From Lumnitzera littorea (lineage: Eukaryota; Streptophyta; Magnoliopsida; Myrtales; Combretaceae), in assembly GCA_024138015.1 (NCBI GenBank), contig JAMXBB010000011.1:32442047-32506046 (forward strand): 64,000 nucleotides of DNA, in the 5' to 3' direction. The notes beneath the pieces are model-generated. The model did not search any database and was not told the DNA's origin. It was given only the letters and a program-made list of their open reading frames with translations. Both the position numbers and the translations under genes were made by a program. Every line of letters begins with the position of its first letter. Within the stretch, counting starts at the first letter, position 1. Positions 24,471-35,896 of this stretch are shown one piece after another.

Positions 24471-25384
24471 CAATAAATTAGGACCTCTCTTGATAAGGCT
24501 AACTACCAAGCAACTTGATCCTTTACCGAGCCTTGGATTTAGTTGCTGTACAACCATCTCACTTTCTATCCTCTACATTTAGCTTAGGATGAGGTGTAAG
24601 AGCTAGATGGGGATATCTAGATTGAGTACGAGCCTTTAAACCCTTCTAGGTAAGGTAGATCGACCAAGATGAGGGGAGGTGGATGGTGTCGAGGACAAAG
24701 TTGTTGTGTAGTGATAGTATGGCTCGACCTCATGTGAAGGGATCATCTAAGGGTACATGCAGAGGTAACATGTTTAAGACCCCAGCTTCAGTTATGTAGG
24801 ACAAACCATGTTTCACACTACTAGCACCACTTAAGAGAACGAAGAGGTTCGTCGGTTCTTAGGGAGAGAGTTTTTCCTAGATAGCTACCATTGATCTGTT
24901 ATGGTTTTTGGAGCCACCTTAGCAATTGTTATAGATACAGGAGTCATAGGCTCCACCAATTTTAGAGGAGAGGAGGTGCAACGGAAGTTTAGCATCCAAA
25001 GTATCTCGAGTCTTCACTAAGTCTGAGAGAAGATGAGATTTTATCTATAATTCACTAGACTTCTTGACATTTGTATTTATGGAGAACTTAATATCAGTTT
25101 AACTTCTTTATGCTTCTTTCTAGCTCTTATACACATTTTTACATTATGGTAATAATGAATGATTTTGGATTTCGAGTAATGAATGACATTACAGTCAAGC
25201 TTGGTGTTGGAAGGCGAGCATGTGAGTTGGATATAGAGTTTCGACTTTTAAACTGCACTATTGTATTGTAATTGTTGGTTTTGTATTTCATTGGTTGGTG
25301 TGAGTTACTGGTTTTTTAATTGTAAGTTTTTGTAAAAAGGGCGCCTTGTTTAAGTATAAATATTGAAGGCACATTTTGAAAAGG

Positions 25385-25492
25385 CACCTTCAATAGTAAT
25401 AAAAAAACAACTGAAGGCGCTTTCTTTGTTAATTTTGTAAAACTTGAAGGCACCTTTATAGCTTTCTAAATGTAATTTGTTTTCCCTTAAGC
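25385..25492 (-). repeat. MULE right terminal inverted repeat
   Basis: Complement of the left end: AAAACTTGAAGGCACCTTTATAGC leads to TTTTCCCTTAAGC. The adjoining inner region (25335-25410) again carries GAAGGCACxTTTTxxAAAAGGCACCTTC hairpin units like those of the left end. Confidence 0.75.
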
Positions 25493-26400
25493 CTTGGTGC
25501 ATTCCTTGGTATATTATACATCCATTTCACTAGGTTAAGTCGAATTTATGGTTAATATATTATTTCAGTAGAAACTACTCTCGTCCAAATGTGCACTACA
25601 CATGCCACCTTAAGTCTAATTAATGGGATTATGATATTTATTTGAACCGTTAAACATAATGTTGATTCTCTATTTAACTACTTGAAAGTTTTATATTTGC
25701 ACTTAAACAAAACATTAATCCACTTATATGTAATTTTCTTGTATTTAAATATATATTTCTAATAAATTGTTAATGTCATGTCAAGTGCAATCAAAATAAA
25801 ATAATAGTTATTATTTTTTCATTTTAGTCATTAAAAATTTCATTTTTAGTTCTATCTTTTCCCATTATATAATGACAAGTGTGATTAATATAATATGGGT
25901 ACTTTTAATATTGAAAAAAGAGAGTTTCAAGTTTTTAAAAGAAATTAACTGTACAAAGGAAAATGATTCAATTATATTAACCTACTATATATTTGGATGA
26001 ATGGCATTTAGATACCAATTGTAGTATTTAATTTTTAAAAAACTATTATCTACGTTTTTATATATAATTTTTTTTTATATTTATACATCGTTCATTTATT
26101 TATGCGTTGTATTAGTATTACTAAAACTTTTTTCGTGTATAGAATAGGTGGTCAGGCTATGTTAATGGGGGTAATTTTATTTCACTTTTTGCAACGACTT
26201 TATCCCTACGAAAATTAAAATTAAGAAAAAATCTTTTGCTGTTTAAACTATGCTGTAATAGCTTAGCCGTGAGAAAAAGCAAAATTTTCGTAGTGGTTTT
26301 AGCTTTTCACACAAGTAAACGGATCTTTCCTTCTGCTTGATACAAATGTTTAAGACGACATGGTGTTTGGACATGGGAGATGCGGTTGAAGATCAGACAT
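25493..26400. other. AT-rich intergenic stretch upstream of oleosin
   Basis: No coding sequence seen. 26181-26295 ends in AATTTTCGTAGTG, the complement of a CACTACGAAAATT terminus typical of CACTA transposons. A CACTTTTTGCAACGAC sequence at 26181 is a weak candidate for the other end of a small element. Candidate 3-bp duplications do not match, so this is tentative. Confidence 0.35.
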
Positions 26401-26404
26401 AGCC

Positions 26405-26560
26405 ATTCTGCATGCATATTGCCAACACGTTCGCTCTCATCTCATCTGGATATGGAATACAACTATGGGCAAGCAGCTACGTGTCGCCAGTGAAAGCCCC
26501 ATACATGACATGCAACGCCTGCATGAGAAGCACCCAACCACGTGACACAACATTCTTCTA
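26405..26560 (+). promoter_or_regulatory. Seed/ABA-type promoter elements of the oleosin gene (RY and ABRE/G-box)
   Basis: Within about 150 bases lie a palindromic RY element TGCATGCA (26409-26416), an ABRE-like CTACGTGTC (26477-26485), a second RY CATGCA (26509-26514) and a G-box/ABRE CCACGTGACAC (26538-26548). RY motifs are bound by B3 regulators (ABI3, FUS3, LEC2) and ACGTG cores by bZIP factors such as ABI5. The clustered pair is the standard arrangement of oil-body and storage-protein promoters. The binding itself is inferred. Confidence 0.75.
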
Positions 26561-26609
26561 CACTTGCCAACCCTCTTCACCGACTCACCCATCCTCATCT
26601 CCCTTCCTT

Positions 26610-26625
26610 TATACATATATATAAT
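26610..26625 (+). promoter_or_regulatory. TATA box of the oleosin gene
   Basis: TATACATATATATAATCC lies about 65 bases downstream of the ABRE and 110 before the ATG. This predicts transcription from about 26645-26655 and a leader of about 80 bases. Confidence 0.6.
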
Positions 26626-26731
26626 CCTAGCTCATACTCCTATTCAATCCCAGCAGGCGAGTTAATAAACATATTTTACAGGCATCGCGTGTGATTATCA
26701 TTACTCAATCACTTCGTTGACGTAATTAGCG

Positions 26732-27166
26732 ATGGCCGAACATCAGCCACAGCACCAACCGCAGCATCTGCACGTCGGTCACCAACAACAGCCGAGGACT
26801 CACCAGGTTGTGAAGGCCGCAACCGCTGTAACCGCTGGTGGGTCTCTACTAATCCTTTCTGGGCTGATCCTGGCTGGTACGGTAATAGCACTGACTATCG
26901 CCACTCCTCTTCTGGTCATATTTAGCCCGGTTCTTGTCCCAGCGATCATCACCGTGGGGCTACTCATCATGGGATTCCTTGCATCAGGCGGGTTTGGTGT
27001 GGCAGCTGTGACAGTGTTGTCGTGGATCTACAGGTATGTGACAGGGAAGCACCCACCTGGGGCGGACCAGCTGGAACATGCGCGCATGAAGCTGGCTAGT
27101 AAAGCAAGGGAGATGAAGGACAAGGCTAGCGAGCAGTTTGGTACTACTGGACAACAAACATCCTAA
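26732..27166 (+). CDS. Oleosin, low-molecular-weight (L) type, intronless
   Basis: Encodes 144 residues. It coats seed oil bodies by inserting a long hydrophobic hairpin into the triacylglycerol core and so keeps the droplets from fusing. Residues 1-27 are polar, His/Gln-rich and amphipathic. Residues 30-100 form the uncharged hydrophobic stretch. The proline knot is intact as P59-LLVIF-SP-VLV-P70 (PX5SPX3P), with GGFGV and WIYRY at the far end. Residues 105-135 (HPPGADQLEHARMKLASKAREMKDKA) are the amphipathic helix. The ~18-residue C-terminal insertion of H-type oleosins is absent, so it is L-type. The start sits in a good context (TTAGCGATGGCC). GC-rich codon use contrasts with the AT-rich surroundings. 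The promoter holds RY and ABRE elements, fitting seed-specific, ABA-responsive expression. Confidence 0.96.
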   Translation: MAEHQPQHQPQHLHVGHQQQPRTHQVVKAATAVTAGGSLLILSGLILAGTVIALTIATPLLVIFSPVLVPAIITVGLLIMGFLASGGFGVAAVTVLSWIYRYVTGKHPPGADQLEHARMKLASKAREMKDKASEQFGTTGQQTS

Positions 27167-28118
27167 GTTTCGGTGGTTTTATGTTTCATGCTATGTACTT
27201 TGATGTATGTGGAGTGCCTGAAGTTGAACATCACATGCCCTAGAATAGAAGAGAGGTCTAAGTAATTGTTTAGTGTGTGTTTGTTCATTACCTATTTGAA
27301 GTCATGTGTTTCTTGGAGAATGGAAATGTATTGGTCGACCACAGCAGTTCCTCACTTCTCGTTTCATCTGTTGTTTTTTGCGATTTAATGTACAAGAATA
27401 ATGATGCTCAGACATGAGCCCTTCAATGAAAAGAGGATATGCAAGATTCCATAAGCTGAAGCATGGTGCTAGGCAGTCATTGAGTGTACATTTATATTAC
27501 CAATTTAAGCACATGCAATGCTCTCATTCCTGTTCAGATTTTTAGGTTTGATATAATAAGAGATCTCTTGCAGATGTATGCTCTGCAAAGGACAATACTA
27601 TTCACATGGATTGAGTAGGAATTAGATTTTTTTTTTTTTTTTTTAAGTTGTAAATAACGGGGAAGTTTTGAATGTCTCAAGTATCCCCTGAAGTATAGTT
27701 CAAAACAACACAACAAAATGTATTCGAGGTCATTTCACTCCAGCTTCAGGGCAGACCGAACCATATTTGGTTTTCACATTTTGAACCTTGGTATCCAATT
27801 TTTTCCTAAAATAAAAATGTGGCCATACATTTGTCATTCTTAAATTAGAACTGCTATTTGTATTAAGCTTATATATTTTGGTAACTGGGATAGAATTTAT
27901 TTCTTTATAATTTATTGCATAAATAATATAGAGAAATACATCTCATATCGAATTTTATGTGTACTTTTATTTTGTAACGCTCGGCGCTATAGACTATTAC
28001 GTGTCCTTAGTATGTCTATAAATCTGCCATTACGTGTCTGACAAGTTAGATCTTACCATCTCATTATTATTTGATTAGAGTTTAACTAACAATATCAACT
28101 ACTTCTATAAATATGTTC
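27167..28118 (+). other. Oleosin 3' region and AT-rich spacer
   Basis: A near-consensus AATAAT at 27397 is a possible poly(A) signal, about 230 bases after the stop. 27629-27645 is a poly-T run. From 27975, GTAACGCTCGGCGC followed by TATAAATCTGCC resembles the start of a degraded LTR, without a partner. No reading frame of interest. Confidence 0.4.
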
Positions 28119-28654
28119 ATAATAAAATAAGTAACGCCACTCTCCTCATCCTCTGTACCTATCAAATTCAGCAAACTTATCAAAATGACCTGCAAAACTT
28201 AGAAATTAAGCAAAGCAAATTGACTTGTAACTGTAAAAATTAAATGAACGAGTGAAGTGTAAAAAACACAAATATATGCCCATGAACAAGCATTGTCAAA
28301 TCACATGTATCCTCTGTACCTATCAAATTCAGCAAACTTATCAAATTGACTTGCAAACTTAAAAAGTTAAGCGAATTGACTTGTAAACTTAAAAATTAAG
28401 CAAACAAAATTAAATGAATGGGTCGAAGTGTAAAACACAAATATATGCCCATGAACAAGCATTGCCAAATCACATGTCATAATAAAATAAGTAACGCCAC
28501 TCACCTCATCCTCTGTACCTATCAAATTCAGCAGACTTATCAAATTGACTTGCAAACTTAGAAATTAAGCAAATTGACTTGTAACTGTAAAAATTAAATG
28601 AATGAGTCGAAGTGTAAAACACAAATATATGCCCGTGAACAAGCATTGTCAAAT
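28119..28654. repeat. Three tandem copies of a 170-190 bp minisatellite
   Basis: Copies at about 28119-28307, 28308-28478 and 28479-28654 share CCTCTGTACCTATCAAATTC, AAATTGACTTG, AACACAAATATATGCCC and GAACAAGCATTG blocks. The second copy lacks the opening CATAATAAAATAAGTAACGCC block but has an extra AAAAGTTAAGCGAATTGACTTG unit. Copies 1 and 3 therefore resemble each other most. No coding sequence. Confidence 0.85.
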
Positions 28655-28895
28655 GCAAGGTAATTAAAACACACAATCAACACCCAATAAATCCAAGGTT
28701 TAAAACATACATACAATCAACGTACAATAAATGTTAAAACAAGTAATCATTTACTTATCTTTTTTTTTTTTCTCTTTTTGCCGTGGATTATCTTTACTTT
28801 TAGCCAGTAACATAGCAAATAACAAAGGTCCTCATAATCCTATCAACCTCGTAATCCTATCACATCACAGCTCATAGGTTGAGAACCTAAAGTTG

Positions 28896-29094
28896 GGTGT
28901 GGTTTGTTTCCTTGAGCCTCTCTTCAATCTAACACTGTATATGCCTTTTTGGGCCCTTTTAAAACCTAATTTATCCCATATCATTTTCATGTAATAGGTG
29001 TGGTTTGTTTCCTTGAGCCTCTCTTCAATCTAACACTGCTTATGCCTCTTTGGGCCCTTTTAAAACCTAATTTATCTCATATCATTTTCATGTA
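28896..29094. repeat. Tandem duplication of a 101-bp unit
   Basis: 28896-28996 and 28997-29094 both run from GGTGTGGTTTGTTTCC through CTCTTCAATCTAACACTG and GGGCCCTTTTAAAACC to ATCATTTTCATGTAA, with only a few differences. Head-to-tail arrangement indicates a fairly recent local duplication. Confidence 0.9.
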
Positions 29095-30342
29095 AGATTC
29101 CATGAGAGACAACATGTCATATAGATTATTGATTATTGGGTTTGTTCCATAAGGATCTACCATTATGAGTTTCTAAGACAAGTCAAGCACAAGCATAAGC
29201 ATTAAGCAATTATTTAAACTTGGATATTTATTTAGTTTAATTTTGAAATTGACTCTCTTAATAATCACAGACAATAAATATGTGTTACGTACTTAGTGTT
29301 TGGGCAATAGTGGAATCAACTTGAGTCAATCTCCACTCTTGAGGTATTACACAAAAATAAAATGCCTTTAGAAATCTATTCTTGGTTCTATGTCTTCAAC
29401 ACTATCCTAAATCAATTCTACCTTGATTTAATGTTATAGGTTGAACAAGAATTTGAGTTAACAGTCCTTAATTAAGATTTATAACATATTATAATTACTT
29501 GGGATTTATAATTTAATCATTAAATAAGTTAAGAGAAAGTAAAATAATATTGAATTCAAATAGAATTAAAGAGAAGGAAAGATCACGACATCATGACCGT
29601 GAACCCCTTTGTGCGCTACATTCTTGAGATCACACTTACAATAGTTCTTGTTCTCCTTCCATGAACTTTACAGTTGAAAGCATGCTTGTTTTTCTTGGCC
29701 ATAAACCCTTTACTATGAGAAAACATCATCTTTTCTCCAAAAAATCATCTCTCCAAGCTCCATCAAAACCTCACACTACAGTCATAAATCAATCACCATT
29801 GATAACTTAATCCTTAAACTTGCTTAATCATGATTAAATTATGATCTTAAACTTATAGAAACAATAAAAATGTAACCTCACTGGAATTTTGAACTAAGAC
29901 TTATGACATGCACACAATGATCTCCTTCAATTCGAATTGATAAAAACACTTAAAAATTGTCAATTACATAATAACTAAATCCTAAAACTTCGACTTACCA
30001 TGCTAGATAAGCTAACCATAAAACCCTTCATCTATCTTCAATGGACTAACCAATATCTAGAGTTTTGGGTGAAAAAATCTTTGGTTGAATTTGTACAGCA
30101 ACATTGAAAACTTTGGATTTAAGCCATGAATCACTTAACTTACCCTAATCCTTTGGTAACTTGATAACAAAAACTTTAGAAGTTAGCCAATGGGTTGTAC
30201 TATGTGAGGAAAAAAAAGGAAAAGAGAGTTGTAAGGCTAGGGTTATGCATTAAGGGTTTGCAGGCTTTTATATAATTAAGGGTAGAAGGTCAATTTTGCC
30301 ATCATTGTTTAATACTTAATTATTCTCTTGCCATTATCCTTT
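29095..30342. other. Spacer before the Athila element
   Basis: AT-rich, with no reading frame, repeat pair or RNA gene that I can recognise. Confidence 0.4.
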
Positions 30343-32150
30343 TGATCACAACTTAAAATGTGTGATTTTTCCAACTTTAACACCTCCATTTGTGCATAAA
30401 TTCTTGCAAAGTTTAGTCAATTTATCATGAAATTGGAGTTTATGCACAAAAAGGACCAACTTGTGCAAAATTGTTAAAAATGCATGAAAGAGTGTTGTTT
30501 TCAAATGAATTTAATGTGTTTTATATCCTATGTGTAGGTACACAGGGGATACCATGGTCTTAATAGGTCCTATCGTTTGATCATGAAGGCCAAAGTAAAG
30601 GGCATTGGTGAATTTGGTCTACCGATTAATTGATAGCCTTATTACAGATCGATCGGTCTGCCTTGAAGCATTAGGGGTACAATGATTTATTGAGTGATCG
30701 ATCGTAGGAGAGGCCGGTCACATGAATAGAACATGCAAGGATGGATTCAACCATACCAACTGATTGATAACTCTAACACCAATTGATCGGTAAAAGAAAT
30801 TAGGGTTAAGGTTTTTCAACCAAAACCCTAATCTTCCTAAACCCCCAAATCATAAAAATATGTACTAGTCAATCGACTAGAGATGACCTGGAGTTGACAC
30901 GTGTCTACCAATTAATCGATAAACCTTCATACCAATTGATTGGTAGCCCAATTTTCTAAATAGTTGCATTTGTAGTTAGAAATGTAAGCCACAATTAGGA
31001 TTTTAGCATTTTTAGATTTAGTTTTATGAGCTCACTGTCTGTTTTCTTATTTTAGTGACTTGTTTATGATATTTAACGTACATTAAAGCTTGTTTATTAA
31101 GTATTTGCTTCATTTTCTTCATTGAATCTCTTGTTAAGTTGTTATCCTCTTGTTTACTTATTCATTTGTGGAGTTTGTTACTATTTCTCTGTCATTTCTT
31201 ACTATCATTATTCTTAATATGAGTAGCTAAGTTAGTTTTAGAGGGTTTGTGAATATATGGATATTGTAGATGGTGTAACCTTGTAGTCATGATATGGTTA
31301 TGTGTATTTAATTGGGATTTTGATGATTGGTATTGCATTTTAGCTCTTTGAGGTGCTTTTTAATGAAATTTTTAATGGGTTTCCTTATAATTATGTGATT
31401 GAGAGGAGATTAGTCTTAAGAAGTATCCTTAGGAGTTTATGGGGTTCTATGATTATGAGACTAAGAGGAGATTAATTGTGTAATTCTCAATTTGAGTCAT
31501 TGAGTTAGTGGAATATCAGTAATAGTTTCTTATGCTTATGAGACCGGTAGGAGATTATTTGTTCTCCTTTGAATTCACAATGTGTTATGCAATTTTAGTG
31601 AGTTAGGATAGGTTATGAGACCAAGATAAGATTGATCCCCTAATTCTTAGGACTAGATTACTTAACTTGTGATAGGAATTAAGTAATTTAGTTGATTATA
31701 TAGGGAAATGAGACCGAGAGGAGATTTTTTGCTACATAGTTGAGTGAGATGCCTTACTTGGGATTGAACTTAAGTAAGTTCTATCAAAACCCAAATTAAA
31801 ACCATCCCTAATATCTTGACGACATACCTTCATTGCTACTTTGAAGACATGTCATAAGTCCACATCTTTAGAATTTATGTTTGTTGTTAAATTTTGTTCT
31901 TGTTTAATTGCAACTATCTTCAATTCATTCCTTCTTATTCGATTTGCCTATATTAGAGTAACATGTTAGAATTTGGTACTTAACCAAGCCCTTTTCCCTG
32001 AGGAAATAACTTGGTAAATATTGACTGATTTTATTATTGTAGACGATCTAATACACTTGTTGGTTAAGAGATTGACATTATTTTTAAAAATTTCTATTTA
32101 TAAAGTGTCTTAAAATTAATCAATTTTTATTTAGTGCTCATGTTGTCTCA
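30343..32150 (+). repeat. 5' LTR of the Athila element
   Basis: Starts TGATCACAACTTAAAATGTG and ends ATGTTGTCTCA, aligned along its length with 46038-47741. The U3 part carries several variants of ACCAATTGATCGGTA. The transcribed part carries five spaced variants of TATGAGACCGAGAGGAGATT (31399-31730). The promoter TATA seen in the 3' LTR (TATAAATAG) reads TCTAAATAG here, so this copy's promoter is altered. Confidence 0.85.
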
Positions 32151-32157
32151 TTAGCTG

Positions 32158-32175
32158 TTGGCACAGTTGGTGAGG
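32158..32175 (+). other. Athila primer-binding site
   Basis: TTGGCACAGTTGGTGAGG, eight bases after the LTR, corresponds to the Athila/Tat consensus TTGGCGCCGTTGCCGGGG that pairs with a tRNA 3' end. It has several CpG-type and other changes. Confidence 0.7.
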
Positions 32176-32470
32176 AAAAGGCAATAGTATTAATATCAAA
32201 TTAATTGAGGACTCTAAGACTAGGTCCTAGTATAGCTTTAGTGTAGCGTAGTCTAGTTGGTAGCTTAGTTTAATTTTCATTGATTTGAGTAGCGTAGTTA
32301 TTAAAGTTTTGATCTTTATCTATTTTCTTGTCAATTTGAGCAAAATTGAGGATATAGGTTAGAACTTTACTGTTGAATTTGTTGGAAAAGTATTGAATTT
32401 GTCCATAACTAATTTGTGTTAAGCTAGGAAGCTTGTTGTTTACATTTTTGCATTAAAATTTGCAAAATGT

Positions 32471-33908
32471 TGTAAACTCTGTAAATTTAGCTATTTAAGA
32501 GTAGAACTAGATCCTAATACTATAGATGACTTGAAGAGTCATCAAAGCCGAGTAAAATAAAAAATTAATAAATCATAAATCTAAATATATTATAAGTAGT
32601 AAAAACCTTATAAATTGATCAAAATCCTAAATCGCATACTAAAACCCTAAAACTGCTTTAAGCACCATTAACCAAAATTGAACCCGAATTTGATCGAAAC
32701 CCTAAAATTATAAAAATAAACCTATAAAATAATTAACTATTACTCAATAATGATAAAATTATAGTCGATTGTAATTTTCGACTAAAACGTCTATTCGTGC
32801 GAAATTATAACGAAATCGCTACAATAACTTGTAAAAATTATAATTGTAACGAGTACCAATTAAATTGATAAAATTTCATAAAAAATTTGCAAATTAATTT
32901 ACAAGGAGAATTGTTATAATTTATATGATTCGAAAAATTATATATATTTGTTAATAATTTTCATTTTCCTTTTCTTCTATTTCCAATTTATCCCTTTTCT
33001 TTCTTCCCTTTCCCATTTCAATTCTTCATCCTGCACAAAACATGGAAAAAAATCAACAAAAATGAAAGACAAACAAGCCGCTTACGTGAGAAAAAAAGAA
33101 ATGCTACATGTTGAGTGAAAAATAAAAGAAAAATGAAAATAAAGATTTAGATAAATCTTAGCTTAAATTCTAAGCTAACTTTATGTGAATAAAAGGAAGA
33201 AAATCTGATAAAAAAAAAAATTTGCACAAACTAGAAAAGTTGGAAACAAAATTGTGAGGAGAGAAAAAGAGAAAGAAAGAAGAAAAAGAAAGAAAGAAAA
33301 GAAGAAGGAAGAATTAGAAGAAAAAAAAAAGGTAAGTAAATTATTTTAGATGTATGTTATATAGTATATACATGTATAAATGAAGTATTTGTATAGTATT
33401 TTTTTTATAACATTAGTAATACATGTATAGTTGGATAAATACATAAATTGAATAATATATGTATGTATAAGGCTAAGTATGTATACATGTATAAACATAG
33501 ATATATTATATGAAAAGAGTATGTAGTATGTATTATGTATTTTTTTAGAAATACATATAATTAGTAGTAAGTATTTTATTAAATAATTATAGTAGATATA
33601 TATATTTGTACCGTGAACCTTATATACCTATGTATTATTATTTTCATATATGTATATATGTACTCATATAGTATATATATGTAGTAGTATATTTCCATAA
33701 ATAATAATATATGTATATAAGATATATAATATAAAGTATATGCTTTATGGTATACGGCATAATATATGTATAATATATAGTATACATACTATATAAATAT
33801 ATATATGCCAAATATATAATACAAGAGTAGGTATTTGTAAATTATTTATATATATATATAAGTATTCGGAATTACATAAGTATATTTATAAGTATAAACA
33901 CAAATACA

Positions 33909-33942
<34 letters not shown>

Positions 33943-35896
33943 AGTATGTTTATTTTCATAAAATAAGTATATACATACATATAGCGTATAACCTATATTA
34001 TGTATATGTAGTATATCGAAAATATATATAGATATATATATGTATGTATAAATCGTGAAATACATAATTAATATGAAAATGAGAAATAATAAAAATAATA
34101 AAGGTCATACTAATAATATAATCATAATAAAGCTAAAAATTTTGAAAATAATAAAAATATCAATTATATGGTTTAAGTAATTATTAAATCATAAATATAT
34201 TTAGAAAAAGCTAAAATTAGTATTTTATAATTTTTAAACTAAAATAATAAATTTTACGATATTTTTATGTCACAACTTAAATTACGAGTCACAACGTCCA
34301 AAACGGACCTTGTTACGGGAAAATATGTTCGAAAATGATCAAAATGGACTATAAGTTCATAACGATCTGAGCTAAAACGAAAAAGTTCCAAAATACATAA
34401 AAAAAAATCTCGTAACTTACAAATATGAGAAGATAGTTACTATTAACCTCATTGAGTATGATAAACTCTATACACATTATATTTAGGTTATATTGGGGGA
34501 AACTAGATAAACTACAATAGACTTTTAGTTAACTAAAGAGTCTAACTTTACATAATACTTATAAGTGTTACTATATTTTAAGTGTTCAATATCGAGTTCT
34601 GAAAACCCCAAAGATTTGGAGAATGAGCAATAATCTAGGTGAGGGAGTTCTGATGACCTGCTACTTGCTTGTGCGTGTTACTTATATGATGTTTTGATGC
34701 TTGCTGTTGCTTGTATATTTGAATGACTGTTCTGCTCGTATGCCATCATCTATGTGATCATTTTTCTTTTAAATTGATGAATATAAATATCTGACCCAAA
34801 TAATAGGTTCTATTTGTCGCATGTCTATGACCTAGTAAATGTATGGATGGAGAGTGCTAGCTTTGCAAAATGTTGAAAAGGGTATTTTTGGAAAAAATTT
34901 TCCTAATCGTAAATGTATTTTGTACGATTTTGATAAGGGCCGCATTGCTAGAAATGATATTTTATCGTTAAGGTAAAGCTAACATAGGTTCTCTACTTGA
35001 TAGCGAGAGAACTCGCTATATTGTGCCTATAAGGCCTTGGTTAATTTTGGCTTACGAGATGGACTCGCAAATTTGGTTAATTTTGGCTTACGAGATGAAC
35101 TCGTAAGTTATGCTCGAGGGGCCTTAGAGGGTAGATAGTCCTAGAATGGAATCTCCCTATTTGAATTGAAATCTTTCTCGGCTAGGGTAATAGTCGAGTG
35201 CAGCCTAAGGGGTGAAGCCCCTAGGTAGCCTCATGTGGGTAAGCTGAGGTACCCTGTGCAGGTAAATACAGGAGATAATTGAAGTGTAGACAACGTAATT
35301 CTATGCCTTCTATAGTTCTGGACTTCTATGGATGTGTTGCTAGCATTCATCGCACCTGCTTTCATTTTGTATGTAGATAGCTTGCTAGCATGTGTGATAA
35401 TAATGTGTGATAACTTGCTTGAACAGTGGTAGTGAGGAACGAACTCACTAAGCTGTTATATGCTCACTCACTCATAGTTTCTTTTGTAGATTTACTTACA
35501 TTGGGATTGGGATAAGTCTCGACTGCCAAGTATGAGATGAAGATATGTATCTTAGTATTAGGAATAGCTGAGTACTCTTTAAATGATACATAAGCAACCT
35601 TTGTTGATAATTTAATTTTTCTTGTATTTCTTTTATAATATTAATATATCCTATCTTATTATTTGGTAAGGGATATCGATTCTCTACGGTTCTGAGGAAC
35701 TGTGGGATATCGGATACCCATAGTTATTTATATTTGTATTTTACAGTAAATTATTTACTTAAAAATCAGTAACCTTAGTGATTAATCATTTAGAGTCTTG
35801 CAATCTCTGACTTGTAAGGCAATTTTCATATCATGGGTGCATACATGTTATGGAAATTTTAGGCAATCCTACTAGGCCCTCTGTAGAGTCATGACA
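32471..35896 (+). mobile_element. Solo LTR (3.4 kb) inserted in the Athila leader/gag, with perfect target duplication
   Basis: Begins TGTAAACTCTG and ends GAGTCATGACA. It is flanked on both sides by AATGT (32466-32470 and 35897-35901), a perfect 5-bp duplication expected for LTR-retrotransposon integration. No internal coding, primer site or second LTR is present, so it is a solo LTR left by LTR-LTR recombination. Inside are purine-rich (33240-33330) and TA-rich (33340-34060, with an (AT)n run at 33908-33942) tracts, and a terminal block CTCACTAAGCTGTTATATGCTCACTC typical of large plant gypsy LTRs. Confidence 0.85.
35037..35108. repeat. 36-bp tandem duplication inside the solo LTR
   Basis: TTGGTTAATTTTGGCTTACG...CTCG(C/T)AA occurs head to tail at 35037-35072 and 35073-35108 with about three differences. 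Confidence 0.85.

Larger units (their letters stand above)
18665..25492 (+). mobile_element. Mutator-like element (MULE), decayed, 6.8 kb
   Basis: The ends form long inverted repeats. GGTTAGGGGAAACAAAATTA at 18665 pairs with the complement of the right end at 25492 (GCTTAAGGGAAAACAAATTA), and similarity continues through GTGCCTTCAAGTTTTACAAA. Between them lie, in order on the + strand: a 5' non-coding exon with an intron, a PB1-like segment, a MuDR DNA-binding domain, transposase core pieces, a SWIM zinc finger and a plant-mobile-domain segment. Long terminal inverted repeats plus this domain order identify a MULE. I could not find a matching 9-11 bp target duplication. Two later insertions (20579-21512 and about 21830-22700) and many stops make it non-functional. 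Confidence 0.8.

Noticed and set aside
26412..26624. 70-codon frame upstream of oleosin
   Set aside because: It covers the RY/ABRE promoter module and ends at the TATA box. No coding signature.
28119..28654. Possible CRISPR-like or satellite array
   Set aside because: Units are 170-190 bases, head to tail with no spacers, in a plant genome. It is a minisatellite.
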